A DNA stretch of 64,000 bases from an uncultured Lachnospiraceae bacterium (lineage in GTDB: Bacteria > Bacillota > Clostridia > Lachnospirales > Lachnospiraceae): NCBI GenBank assembly GCA_910587085.1, contig CAJUMC010000002.1, forward strand, positions 53,467-117,466, in the 5' to 3' direction. Below the pieces are notes generated by a model. That model searched no databases and had not been told where the DNA came from. It saw only the letters and a program-made list of their open reading frames with translations. The position numbers were made by a program, and so were the translations under genes. This document shows positions 34,908-44,165 of this stretch, one piece after another (position 1 is the first letter of the stretch; every line of letters starts with the position of its first letter).

Positions 34908-36863
34908 ATGAAGATTACATTGAAGGACGGCTCCGTCAAGGAGTACGCGGGTGCGATGTCCGTGATTGACATTGCAAAGGATATCAGCGAGGGTCTTGCG
35001 CGGATGGCCTGCGCCGGCGAGGTGGATGGAAAAGTGACTGACCTGCGCACTGTTGTTACGCAGGACTGCACGCTGAGCATACTGACCTTTCAGGATGACG
35101 CAGGGAAGAAGGCTTACCGCCACACGGCCTCCCATGTGCTCGCACAGGCGGTAAAGCGGCTCTATCCGGAGGCCAAGCTGGCGATCGGGCCTTCGATCGA
35201 CACGGGCTTCTACTATGATTTTGACTGCCCGCCGTTTGACCGCGCGGCGCTGGACGCACTGGAGGCGGAGATGAAGAAAATCATCAAGGAAGGTGCGGAG
35301 CTTACGCGCTTTACCCTGCCGCGTGCGGAAGCGATCAAATTCATGCAGGAGAAACAGGAGCCTTACAAGGTGGAGCTGATCGAGGATCTGCCAGAGGATG
35401 CGGAGATTTCTTTTTACCAGCAGGGGGATTTTGTGGATCTGTGCGCGGGGCCGCACCTGATGAGCACGAAAAATATCAAGGCGGTCAAGCTGATCTCCTC
35501 CTCCGGCGCATACTGGCGGGGCAGCGAGAAAAACAAGATGCTCACCCGTATTTACGGCACGGCTTATACCAAAAATGCGGAGCTTGAGGAATACCTTGCG
35601 TATCTGGAGGATATCAAGAAGCGCGATCACAACAAGCTCGGCCGCGAGATGGAGCTGTTCACGACTGTGGATGTGATCGGGCAGGGGCTGCCGCTTCTGA
35701 TGCCGAAGGGCACGAAGATAGTGCAGACCCTGCAGCGCTGGATTGAGGATCTGGAGGATAACGAGTGGGGTTATGTGCGCACGAAGACCCCGCTGATGGC
35801 AAAGAGCGACCTCTACAAGATTTCCGGCCACTGGGATCATTATAAAGAAGGCATGTTTGTGCTCGGTGATGAGGCAAAGGACAAAGAAGTGTTCGCACTG
35901 CGCCCGATGACCTGCCCGTTCCAGTATTATGTGTACAAGGCAAGCCAGAAATCCTACCGCGATCTGCCGATCCGCTACGGCGAGACCTCGACCCTGTTCC
36001 GCAACGAGGATTCCGGCGAGATGCACGGCCTGACACGAGTTCGCCAGTTTACGATTTCCGAGGGGCATCTGGTTGTGCGCCCGGATCAGATGGTGGAGGA
36101 ATTTAAGAACTGTCTGGCTCTGGCAAAATACTGTCTGACCACGCTTGGTCTGCAGGATGATGTAACTTACCATCTTTCGAAATGGAACCCGGATAACCGT
36201 GAGAAATATATCGGCGAGCCGGAAGTATGGGAGCAGACCGAGCAGCATATACGCGACGTGCTGACGGAGCTTTCCATCCCGTTCGTGGAGGATGTCGGCG
36301 AGGCGGCATTCTACGGGCCGAAGGTTGATATCAATACAAAGAATGTCTACGGCAAGGAAGACACCATGATCACCATCCAGTGGGATGCGCTGCTTGCCGA
36401 GCAGTTTGACATGTACTATATCGACCAGAACGGCGACAAGGTGCGCCCGTATATTATCCACCGCACATCCATGGGCTGCTACGAGAGGACGCTCGCGTGG
36501 CTGATCGAGAAGTACGCGGGCAATTTTCCGACGTGGCTTTGCCCGGAGCAGGTAAGGGTGCTCCCGATCTCGGATAAGTACAATGACTACGCAAATACGG
36601 TGCTTGCCCAGCTGAAGAAAAACGGCATTCAGGCGACGGTCGATTCGCGTGCGGAAAAGATCGGCTTCAAGATCCGCGAGACAAGGCTTGCGCATGTTCC
36701 TTACATGCTTGTGGTCGGGCAGAAGGAGGAGGAAGAGGGTGTTGTAGCCGTGCGCAGCCGCTATCTCGGGGACGAGGGGCAGAAGCAGCTCGGCGACTTT
36801 ATCTCTGCTGTCTGCGAGGAGATCCGGACGAAGGAGATCCGCAAGGTGGAGGTTTCGGAGTAA
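34908..36863 (+). CDS. thrS: Threonyl-tRNA synthetase
   Basis: Class II synthetase of about 651 residues. It has an N-terminal TGS domain (ITLKDGSVKEYAGAMSVID), an editing domain (HTASHVLAQAVKRLYP, with the HxxxH site, and DLCAGPHL), a catalytic core with zinc ligand Cys336 (RPMTCPFQYYVYK) and the later His ligands in MHGLTRVRQF and IHRTSMGCYERT, and a C-terminal anticodon-binding domain. The start is ATG 34908; TTG 34902, two codons earlier, has AAAGGA at a better distance and cannot be excluded. It is controlled by the T-box immediately upstream. Confidence 0.97.
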   Translation: MKITLKDGSVKEYAGAMSVIDIAKDISEGLARMACAGEVDGKVTDLRTVVTQDCTLSILTFQDDAGKKAYRHTASHVLAQAVKRLYPEAKLAIGPSIDTGFYYDFDCPPFDRAALDALEAEMKKIIKEGAELTRFTLPRAEAIKFMQEKQEPYKVELIEDLPEDAEISFYQQGDFVDLCAGPHLMSTKNIKAVKLISSSGAYWRGSEKNKMLTRIYGTAYTKNAELEEYLAYLEDIKKRDHNKLGREMELFTTVDVIGQGLPLLMPKGTKIVQTLQRWIEDLEDNEWGYVRTKTPLMAKSDLYKISGHWDHYKEGMFVLGDEAKDKEVFALRPMTCPFQYYVYKASQKSYRDLPIRYGETSTLFRNEDSGEMHGLTRVRQFTISEGHLVVRPDQMVEEFKNCLALAKYCLTTLGLQDDVTYHLSKWNPDNREKYIGEPEVWEQTEQHIRDVLTELSIPFVEDVGEAAFYGPKVDINTKNVYGKEDTMITIQWDALLAEQFDMYYIDQNGDKVRPYIIHRTSMGCYERTLAWLIEKYAGNFPTWLCPEQVRVLPISDKYNDYANTVLAQLKKNGIQATVDSRAEKIGFKIRETRLAHVPYMLVVGQKEEEEGVVAVRSRYLGDEGQKQLGDFISAVCEEIRTKEIRKVEVSE

Positions 36864-36957
36864 ACAAAAGAAGAAGCTGTCTGCCGTTGTTTTCAGAATA
36901 CGGCTGTATATTTTTCAAAGCGTTGCTTTGTTAGGCGCAGGCTGAGAGGAAGCAAAA

Positions 36958-38025
36958 ATGAATCTGGCATATTCCGTAACGCAAAATGAATTATTGGATG
37001 TTCTGCTGAATGTCGCCCCGACCCGCCCGGTTTTTATCTGGGGGGCGCCTGGGATCGGCAAATCGGCGTTGGTGGAAAAATTTTCCATGGAGGTAGGATT
37101 GCCCTGCGTCTCTCTGCTCGGGAGCCAGCTGGCTCCCGAGGATATTATCGGAATTCCGCAGATCCGGGGGGAGACCTCGGAATTCCTGCCGCCGAAGATG
37201 ATCGCGAGAAAAGAACCGTACGTGCTTTTTCTGGACGAGCTCAACGCCTGCTCGCAGGAGGTGCAGAAGGCCTTTTACAGCCTGATTCACGAGAGGCGCG
37301 TGGGCGAATATCATCTGCCTGCGGGAAGCATAGTCATCGGGGCGGGAAACCGCTCGCAGGACGGGGCCATTGTTAAGACAATGTCCTCCGCCCTCATCAA
37401 CCGGATGTTTCATGTACAGATGAAGGCGGACCCATCCCAGTGGCTGGCCTGGGCTTATGAGAACCACCTTCATCCCTGGGTTACGGACTATATCTCACAG
37501 CGGCCGGATCATCTGTTTTCCGAGCCGCCGAAAAACGAGGAGCCCTATTCCACGCCGCGTTCCTGGCATATGCTGAGCGATGCCCTGACGGAGTACGGGG
37601 CGGGGGAGAGCGAGCTTTCGGAAAACACCCTGCGCGTGCTGGCCTTCGGATGCATCAGCGCGAAGCATGCGGGGATGTTTCTCGCCTTTACCAAGCAGCT
37701 CGGAAACAAGCACCTTCTGGCGGATATTATCAAGGGGGACGCGAAATGGCCGTCCAGGCCGGAGGATCGCGATGTTCTGTATTTTGCGGCGCAGTCGTTC
37801 CGGGCAAGGCTTCTGCATGATCTGCCGGAAAATAAGCAGAACATGAACAGGGACGCGCAGTATCTCGCGCACCGGGCCAAGGCGCTGATTAAGGAGCTCT
37901 CACAGATCAATTATGAGATCGCACAGATGGTGGTCTCGGCGGATGAGAGCGAGGTACTGCCGGATTGGTTTATGGTGGAGATTGTCCGGGATCTGCCGCG
38001 GCTGGCAAGCATAAAGGGCTCATGA
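36958..38025 (+). CDS. MoxR-like AAA+ ATPase
   Basis: The 355-residue protein has Walker A GAPGIGKS (residues 29-36), Walker B VLFLDELN (89-96), sensor-1-like IVIGAGNRS and a sensor-2 region with an Arg finger-like LINRMFHV. The domain order and the helical C-terminal half fit the MoxR/AAA_5 group, which usually works with VWA-domain partners to remodel protein complexes. TGAGAGGAAGC precedes the ATG. The next gene on the same strand encodes a VWA-like protein, and the third an ankyrin-repeat protein. This supports the MoxR assignment. Confidence 0.88.
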   Translation: MNLAYSVTQNELLDVLLNVAPTRPVFIWGAPGIGKSALVEKFSMEVGLPCVSLLGSQLAPEDIIGIPQIRGETSEFLPPKMIARKEPYVLFLDELNACSQEVQKAFYSLIHERRVGEYHLPAGSIVIGAGNRSQDGAIVKTMSSALINRMFHVQMKADPSQWLAWAYENHLHPWVTDYISQRPDHLFSEPPKNEEPYSTPRSWHMLSDALTEYGAGESELSENTLRVLAFGCISAKHAGMFLAFTKQLGNKHLLADIIKGDAKWPSRPEDRDVLYFAAQSFRARLLHDLPENKQNMNRDAQYLAHRAKALIKELSQINYEIAQMVVSADESEVLPDWFMVEIVRDLPRLASIKGS

Positions 38026-38064
38026 GGCGGCCGCTTTGTTTTGCTGGTCTGTGCCGGGAGCGTT

Positions 38065-38250
38065 CCCGGCGGGGCTTTGAAGCCAGGGGAATCCAAGCTG
38101 TGTTTGAGTGTGCATCGGACGGCGGAAGGAGAAGTCCGGGGCGGGGCTTTCAAGCCAGGGAGAACCGGAACTGTGTTTGAGTGTGCATCGGACGGCGGAA
38201 GGAGAAGTCCGGGGCGGGGCTTTCAAGCCAGGGGAACTGAAGCTATGTTT
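38065..38250 (+). repeat. Tandem repeat, about 73-bp unit, two full copies plus partials
   Basis: Full copies begin at 38098 and 38171 with CTGTGTTTGAGTGTGCATCG and include GCGGAAGGAGAAGTCCGGGG and GGGGCTTTCAAGCCAGGG. A partial copy precedes them (about 38065-38097) and a degenerate one follows (about 38243-38250). It sits between the MoxR gene and the VWA-like gene, so it separates two members of the presumed module. The frames through it are open on both strands, but I see no ribosome site that would make them genes. Confidence 0.85.
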
Positions 38251-38275
38251 CAGCGGAAGGGAAAGGCGGGCGCGG

Positions 38276-40252
38276 ATGGCAAATAAGAACAAATCCCGGA
38301 ATAATATTTCGCCGGGCGAGGAGCGGCTGAACATGGGACTTTCCCTGCAGAGGAGGAATCCTCTGTTTTCGAGGCTGACAGGATATATCCAGGTACTTGG
38401 AAGGAAAAATATGGGAAATGATGCTGCCCATGTGTATGGAGAAGGGACGATTTACCTGAACCAGGATGCACTGCTGACTCCGGAGCAGTGGGCGTTCACG
38501 ATTGCTCACTGCAAGCTGCACCTGGCCTTCGGGCATTTTGACGCGGAACGGATGCCGGGATATGACAAAGCGGGCCCGGACGGTTCTTCGGAATGGGTGG
38601 TTTCCTGCAGCAGAGCGCTCTGGAATATGGCCTGCGATATCTATGTCAGCAAATTTCTGTACGATATCAAATTTGGCTCTCCCATCTGCCCCAATCCGGC
38701 GGATTACTTTCCGGGAAGCCTCTCGGATGAGAGGAAGATTTACCAGTATCTGATGGAGAACGGCTATGCTGCCGGAGGCGGTGCTCCCGGCCGGAAAGGC
38801 TCCGCCGGGCAGGGCGGCGCAGTGGGAAATCCCGGCGGTTTGCCCTTAGCGGCGCGGCGCAGCCGCGCCGGCAAGGTATGCGGCGTGCCGGGGTGTGCAG
38901 GCTTCGGGACTGCGGAAGGGATGGATATGCAGACTCTGGATCGTCCGCGTGTCTATGATGCCAAAAGAAACGAGCGGAATCTGTTTATGGTAAATTTTGC
39001 TTATGCCCTGGCGTATTCGGTTTCCAGCGTGGTAAGCAAGGCGGGCGGACACGGGGAGGAAAATTCCCGGGCACACACAAAATCGGAGAAGGCGGCACAG
39101 TGGTTTATCAGTCATTACCCGCTGCTCGGCGGACTTGCTGCGGGCTTCCGGATTATTGAGGATTACAGCCTCTGCAATAAAGAGGAGATATCCGTTGCGG
39201 CGGTCGATGTCACAGCTGGCGAAATTTATGTAAATCCGGCCGCGGGGCTTGACGGTGAGGAACTGAAATTCGTACTTGCCCATGAATTTCTTCATGCGGG
39301 GCTGATGCACCATGAGCGCTGCCAGGGGCGCGATGCCTATCTCTGGAATGTTGCCTGCGATTATGTTATCAACGGCTGGCTGCGTGAAATGGGGATCGGC
39401 CGCATGCCGGACCGGGGGCTTTACGACGAGGCGCTGAAGGATATTTCCGCGGAAAACCTCTACGATCGCATATTAAAGGATTTGCGAAAATTTTCGAAAA
39501 TGGATACTTTCCGCGGATACGGGAAGGGGGATGTGATCGCGGGGAGAGGGAACGGAGGTTTTTCCAATTCCTCCGTGGCTTCGCTGGATGATTTTTACCG
39601 GAGCGCCCTGCAGAACGGGCTGGAATACCATCAGAGTGAAGGAAGGGGATATCTGCCTTCCGGGCTGATCGAGGAGATCCGCGCGCTCGCCATGCCGCCG
39701 ATCCCCTGGGATGTGCAGCTCGGCAGCTGGTTTGATGAATTTTTTACGCCGCTTGCAAAACGGCGCACTTACACCCGCCCGAGCCGCAGGCAGGGCAGTA
39801 CGCCGGACATCCCGAGGCCGAGCTACGCTCCTGCTGAAATACCGGAGTACAGCCGCACGTTCGGCGTGGTAATCGACACGTCGGGCTCGATGGATAAAAG
39901 GCTGCTCGGCCTCGCGCTCGGTGCGGTTGCGAGCTACGCGGAAGCGAAGGAGGTTCCCTGCGCCCGCGTTGTGTTCTGCGACGCGGCGGCTTACGATGCG
40001 GGCTATCTTGCCCCGGAGGAGATCGCAGGGCGCGTGCAGGTGAAAGGCAGAGGCGGGACGGTGCTGCAGCCGGGCGTGGATCTGCTTGAGGGGGCCAAGG
40101 ATTTTCCGGAAAACGGCCCGATCCTGATTATCACGGACGGATGGATCGAGGATCATATCCGCATCCGGCGCGAACATGCATTTCTGGTGCCGAGAGGGAG
40201 AAGGCTGCCGTTTGCGCCCCGCGGAAAAGTGTTTTATTTTGACGAAGTTTGA
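38276..40252 (+). CDS. DUF2201-type protein: metallopeptidase-like domain plus VWA-like domain
   Basis: About 658 residues. The middle has HEFLHAGLMHHERCQGRD with an HExxH zinc-type motif at residues 336-340. The C-terminal part holds a MIDAS-type motif DTSGS at residues 534-538 (VVIDTSGSMDKR) with the later VVFCDAAAYD and ILIITDGWIED, as in VWA-like domains. These two halves in one chain are the DUF2201 architecture, the usual partner of MoxR ATPases. Residues of about 165-210 are Gly/Ala-rich and look disordered. GGGAAAGGCGGGCGC precedes ATG 38276; upstream in-frame starts fall in the repeat array. Confidence 0.85.
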   Translation: MANKNKSRNNISPGEERLNMGLSLQRRNPLFSRLTGYIQVLGRKNMGNDAAHVYGEGTIYLNQDALLTPEQWAFTIAHCKLHLAFGHFDAERMPGYDKAGPDGSSEWVVSCSRALWNMACDIYVSKFLYDIKFGSPICPNPADYFPGSLSDERKIYQYLMENGYAAGGGAPGRKGSAGQGGAVGNPGGLPLAARRSRAGKVCGVPGCAGFGTAEGMDMQTLDRPRVYDAKRNERNLFMVNFAYALAYSVSSVVSKAGGHGEENSRAHTKSEKAAQWFISHYPLLGGLAAGFRIIEDYSLCNKEEISVAAVDVTAGEIYVNPAAGLDGEELKFVLAHEFLHAGLMHHERCQGRDAYLWNVACDYVINGWLREMGIGRMPDRGLYDEALKDISAENLYDRILKDLRKFSKMDTFRGYGKGDVIAGRGNGGFSNSSVASLDDFYRSALQNGLEYHQSEGRGYLPSGLIEEIRALAMPPIPWDVQLGSWFDEFFTPLAKRRTYTRPSRRQGSTPDIPRPSYAPAEIPEYSRTFGVVIDTSGSMDKRLLGLALGAVASYAEAKEVPCARVVFCDAAAYDAGYLAPEEIAGRVQVKGRGGTVLQPGVDLLEGAKDFPENGPILIITDGWIEDHIRIRREHAFLVPRGRRLPFAPRGKVFYFDEV

Positions 40253-40429
40253 AGGAACAGCCGCCGGTACCGGGGATTTTGCAGTCTTTGTTGCACCGGA
40301 GGTTTATCTTGCCGTATTTTTACAGAGCAGAGCTTATTTATAACATTTGCTCCGGGGACGGCCGCGGCATGAGCGGAGGCAGCGGAACGGAGCGGATGTA
40401 CATAGCATTGCGCAGAACGGAGGGAAGAT

Positions 40430-42598
40430 ATGGATTTTAAAGAGATGTCGGCCATGCTGGCGGAATCTGCCACGGACTCCGACGGGAGATACATCCCGTG
40501 GTGGGAGGATGATTTCACAGATGAGGAATGTGAATATGAGGACAATCTTTTTACCGCGGAGGAGATCCGGGAGATTGAGGAGTGCGCTAAAGCCTGCGGA
40601 ACGGATGATATGACCGCACCGGTGTCCGGCGTAGGCTATCCGCTGTTTCATCTGCTGGTATGGCACAATTTTTATAATGCAGTGAAAAAAGCGCTGGACG
40701 ATGGCGTGGACGCCAATCTGAACGACAGTGAAAACAGAGGAGTGACGCCGCTTCTGCTTGCATGCACCCGCGGCAATCTGGCGATGGCCGTACTGCTGCT
40801 GGATCACGGGGCGGATGCCTCCTGCCGGGACGTAAAGGGGAGAAACTGTTTTCATTATCTTTCGCACCCTTTTGCAGAGGAGATGAAGATTACAGAAGAT
40901 CCTTACTATTCCCTGGATCAGCGGGAAGCGATCGCGCGCCTGCTTGCAGGGCTCCCTCCGGCGGAAGCAGGACGGAAGGGTACCGCATCGGGAACCTCGT
41001 GCGCCGGTGCTGATCCGGAGAATGCCGTATCGGGAACCTCCTGCGCCGAAGCCGGACAAAACAATGCTGCATCCGCCCGTCCGATTGCCGATATCCGGCA
41101 GGGGGATTTGCAGGGTATCCCGCCCCTTGTCTATCTGATCGACGGCGGAACTAGGAATATCTGCAGCGCCCTGATCGATGTTTTCCTCGAGGCGGGAGCC
41201 GATCCTTATTTTGTTGATGAGGGCGGCGGCACGCTTCTGCTGAGGGCGGCTGTCCGGGCGCGCGTTACGGCGGCGCTTCGTCTGATGGAACATAGGGAGC
41301 TGGTGAACAGGGCGGCTCAAAAAGGAACGACCCCGCTTATGGCGGCTATGGACTGGCGGGAAGAGGGGCTTTGCATCGCGCTGAAGGATCACGGGGCCGA
41401 AGGTGAGTGCAAGCTTGCCGAGGTGGATACCATCAACCTTGCCCGCATTGCCGGAAACGCATTTCAGTATGCGTTCGGCCGTCGCAGGGATAACGACATG
41501 ATTGCGCTGGGGATGTATCTGACGGAAAAGCTCCTGGCCGTCGCAGAGGACGAGGAGGATTACGGCTGCCTCGAAGGTATTCTGGACGAGGCCCTGCAAG
41601 ACAAAAAGGTCCGTGTGCTCGACCTGTTCCATGAGAAGGGCGTGCGGTTCACCGAGCCGTACTACGAAGGCTCGGACAGCGTGAATTGCCTGCGGGATAA
41701 ATGTCTGGAATACTGCAGCGACAGCCGTGTAATAAAAAAGCTGACTGAGCTTGGAGTGGATATGGAAAGCGCTGTGATAAACGGAAGGACGCCGATCAGT
41801 ATCCTTGCTGGCCAGCATTGCGACAGTGAGGTGTATGAGCTGTTTTCGGCGGCAGCCATGGAAGAGAGGGACAACACCGGTCGGGCTGCTATCCATTATG
41901 CGGTGTCCCAAGGCGATGCGGAAACGGTTGAACTTATGCTGAAAAAGGGAGTGGATGTCAATCTGACGCAGGACGCACCGTCGGAGGCCGGGGATACTCC
42001 GCTCCATCTTGCCTGTGTGTACGGGCGGGCCGATATTGCAAAACTGCTGCTTGCCTCCGGCGCGGACGATACCATCCGCAACGCGGTCGGGGAAACGCCG
42101 GCATATTATGCGGCAGCAGAGAACCGGCGTCGCAGAGAACTGACGGCAAAGGAGCGGGAGGAGCTCTTCTCGATCCTTCCGCATATTGATATTCCGGGGA
42201 ACGACGGAAGGACGCCGCTGATGGTCCTGATGTTGCGGAGGGACCTGAGCGATGAAAAAATAAAGCTGCTTCCGCTGCTTCTAAAGAAGGGCGCGCAGAT
42301 CAACCGCACGGACAACGAAGGAGACACGGCGCTGCTGCTGTATGCGCGGAATTTCGGAGGAGGACTGGAGATGCTCAGGGCATTTTTTGAGGCGGGCGCC
42401 GACTTTAACGCAGTTAACGCAGAGGGCAATAATGTGCTTCATTATGCACTGGAGGATTACAACGAGCGGGCGGCGAATTACCTGATAAAGAAAGGCACGG
42501 ATTACAACCGCGCGAATCTTGATGGCGTGACTCCTGCGCAGATCGCAGCGGAAAGAGGTTATGACCTGTTGCTGCAGCTGATGACCGATATCCGTTAA
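40430..42598 (+). CDS. Ankyrin-repeat protein of the MoxR/VWA locus
   Basis: The 722-residue protein is largely made of ankyrin repeats. I see recognisable units RGVTPLLLACTRGNLAMAVL, GRAAIHYAVSQGDAETVELM, GDTPLHLACVYGRADIAKLL, a degenerate NDGRTPLMVLMLRRD, and EGDTALLLYARNFGGGLEML followed by GNNVLHYALEDYNERAANYL and GVTPAQIAAERGYDLLLQL. The first 75 residues are acidic, with IPWWEDDF. A short Ser/Ala/Gly-rich insert with two repeated GTSCA motifs is near residues 184-212. It probably binds partner proteins. ACGGAGGGAAGAT precedes the ATG. A strong terminator follows. Confidence 0.87.
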   Translation: MDFKEMSAMLAESATDSDGRYIPWWEDDFTDEECEYEDNLFTAEEIREIEECAKACGTDDMTAPVSGVGYPLFHLLVWHNFYNAVKKALDDGVDANLNDSENRGVTPLLLACTRGNLAMAVLLLDHGADASCRDVKGRNCFHYLSHPFAEEMKITEDPYYSLDQREAIARLLAGLPPAEAGRKGTASGTSCAGADPENAVSGTSCAEAGQNNAASARPIADIRQGDLQGIPPLVYLIDGGTRNICSALIDVFLEAGADPYFVDEGGGTLLLRAAVRARVTAALRLMEHRELVNRAAQKGTTPLMAAMDWREEGLCIALKDHGAEGECKLAEVDTINLARIAGNAFQYAFGRRRDNDMIALGMYLTEKLLAVAEDEEDYGCLEGILDEALQDKKVRVLDLFHEKGVRFTEPYYEGSDSVNCLRDKCLEYCSDSRVIKKLTELGVDMESAVINGRTPISILAGQHCDSEVYELFSAAAMEERDNTGRAAIHYAVSQGDAETVELMLKKGVDVNLTQDAPSEAGDTPLHLACVYGRADIAKLLLASGADDTIRNAVGETPAYYAAAENRRRRELTAKEREELFSILPHIDIPGNDGRTPLMVLMLRRDLSDEKIKLLPLLLKKGAQINRTDNEGDTALLLYARNFGGGLEMLRAFFEAGADFNAVNAEGNNVLHYALEDYNERAANYLIKKGTDYNRANLDGVTPAQIAAERGYDLLLQLMTDIR

Positions 42599-42662
42599 TG
42601 ACGCGGTGCAGAACGGTGAGGAACCAGATTGCGGAGCTTGTAAGGGTGTTCTGTAGCGGAGC

Positions 42663-42720
42663 AAGGAGGGAGCTGCTGAAAGCAGACGATCATCTGTTTT
42701 CAGCAGCTCCCTCCTTTTTT
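42663..42720 (+). terminator. Strong intrinsic terminator after the ankyrin gene
   Basis: AAGGAGGGAGCTGCTGAAA pairs with TTTCAGCAGCTCCCTCCTT around a 15-base loop and runs into six T. It ends the MoxR/VWA/ankyrin run. Confidence 0.93.
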
Positions 42721-42843
42721 GTGTTATTTCCCACAAAGACATCCGGATTTGCATATTATCCCGAACAAGCCGTGACCTGTTTTTCCGTTTTTTGTAATCT
42801 CACGCAGATGCCCGGATTTCCTGTCTGCCCCGGCAGGCGAGGG

Positions 42844-44163
42844 TCAGCCTTCCGGCTGCTCCGCCTGTTTTCCGGAAATTACAATCCCGTCAAAGGCCAT
42901 GTACGGCAGAACGCAGGAACCCTCCGTTACCGTCTCGGCTGAAATGGCAGTGAGATGATGGAGCAGGTCAGCCAGATTGCCGCTGATCATCGTCTCGTTT
43001 ACCGCACCGGAGATTTTGCCGTCCTCGATCAGGAAGCTGTTTTTAGCCACGCCCGAGAAATCGCCGTTGTTGCTCGGCTGGCCGCCGGAGAAGCGTCCGA
43101 CAAGAATCCCCTTCTTAATGCCGCCGACAAGCTTTTCATAAGGCGTATCGCCGCCCTCGATCACAAGGCTGTAGGAAGAGTTTTTCGCGCGCTCCCGGCC
43201 GGTTTTGTTGGCCGTGTAGAGATTGAGCATAAAGCTCTGAAGCACGCCGTCTTTAATCACGTCATAATCCTCGGAGAGGAAGCCGTCCCCGGTGTACCGC
43301 TCTCCGCAGACAATGCGCGCGTCCGAAGGCTTTACGGAAATGGTAATCCGCGGGTCCGCCACCTGCTCGCCCAGTTTGTCAAGCCAGATACTTGTCTTTT
43401 CCAGAATCGCGTTGTTGGATGTGAAATTTCCGAGCGCACTGTACAGGAAATCCCGCAGACTGTTCGGAGTCAGGATAACCGTGCCTTCGAATTTTCCTTC
43501 CACCGGAACGGTTGTAAGCGATGCCTCCGCATCTGAGAGATCCTTTTCCAGGCAGCCAAGCTCGATAAACGGCCGGTCAAGCGAGGTTGTCTGTATGCCG
43601 CTGCTGAAGAAGGAGGTCGTCGAATCGCCCTCGTGCGCCGAGAACATCAGACTGATGTAGTAGAGCCCTTCAAAGGTTTCAAACTCGGTGCCGTTTGTGT
43701 TGCGGTACAGGCTGTGATATTTGATATGCTGCACCACCATCTGTTCCATCAGCACCTTCGGATGGCGCTCCTTGATCTGGCTCATCAGCTCGCGCGTGCG
43801 GTCGAAGAATTTGTCGATATCCGGCTCGTAGGCGCCGTCGCGGAATACGGCGTTCTCCTGCTTCGGAGCAATGTCGTAGGCCGGATCGGCAAGCCCTGCT
43901 TCCGCAGATTTCATGCAGTTCTCCGCTGCCTCCGCAACTGCCGCCGCGTCAAATTTGTTGATCGCGATCGTGCCTTTCTTTCCGTCGTGAAAGGCGGTCA
44001 TGTTCAGGGAATTATCAAACAGCGTGCGGAACAGCGAAAACTCGCCGCCGTCCACATTGAATTCGTGGGTTTCCTTCTGTGTTACGCTGTACTGCGCCTT
44101 CTGGGCGCCCGCCTTTGCCAATGCATCCCCGACGCGGGAAGCAACCAGTTTTAAATCTTCCAT
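42844..44163 (-). CDS. pmbA: PmbA/TldD-family protein (TldE-like)
   Basis: The 439-residue protein belongs to the metallopeptidase-like PmbA/TldD group and is the partner of the protein encoded just upstream on the same strand. It lacks the HExxxH site of TldD, as expected of PmbA/TldE. It shares the beta-helical C-terminal pattern (VSGERYTGDG-like and EGGDTPYEKLVGGIKKGILV, and the closing FDGIVISGK). Together TldD/PmbA proteases process microcin-type and antitoxin-type peptides in other bacteria. GGAGGTCGTTAAGC precedes the ATG, two bases after the upstream gene's stop. Confidence 0.9.
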   Translation of the reverse strand: MEDLKLVASRVGDALAKAGAQKAQYSVTQKETHEFNVDGGEFSLFRTLFDNSLNMTAFHDGKKGTIAINKFDAAAVAEAAENCMKSAEAGLADPAYDIAPKQENAVFRDGAYEPDIDKFFDRTRELMSQIKERHPKVLMEQMVVQHIKYHSLYRNTNGTEFETFEGLYYISLMFSAHEGDSTTSFFSSGIQTTSLDRPFIELGCLEKDLSDAEASLTTVPVEGKFEGTVILTPNSLRDFLYSALGNFTSNNAILEKTSIWLDKLGEQVADPRITISVKPSDARIVCGERYTGDGFLSEDYDVIKDGVLQSFMLNLYTANKTGRERAKNSSYSLVIEGGDTPYEKLVGGIKKGILVGRFSGGQPSNNGDFSGVAKNSFLIEDGKISGAVNETMISGNLADLLHHLTAISAETVTEGSCVLPYMAFDGIVISGKQAEQPEG

Positions 44164-44165
44164 GC

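Noticed and set aside
38108..38275. N-terminal extension of the VWA-like gene through the repeats
   Set aside because: It would translate the tandem repeat; the ribosome site GGGAAAGG lies before ATG 38276, where family-like sequence begins.
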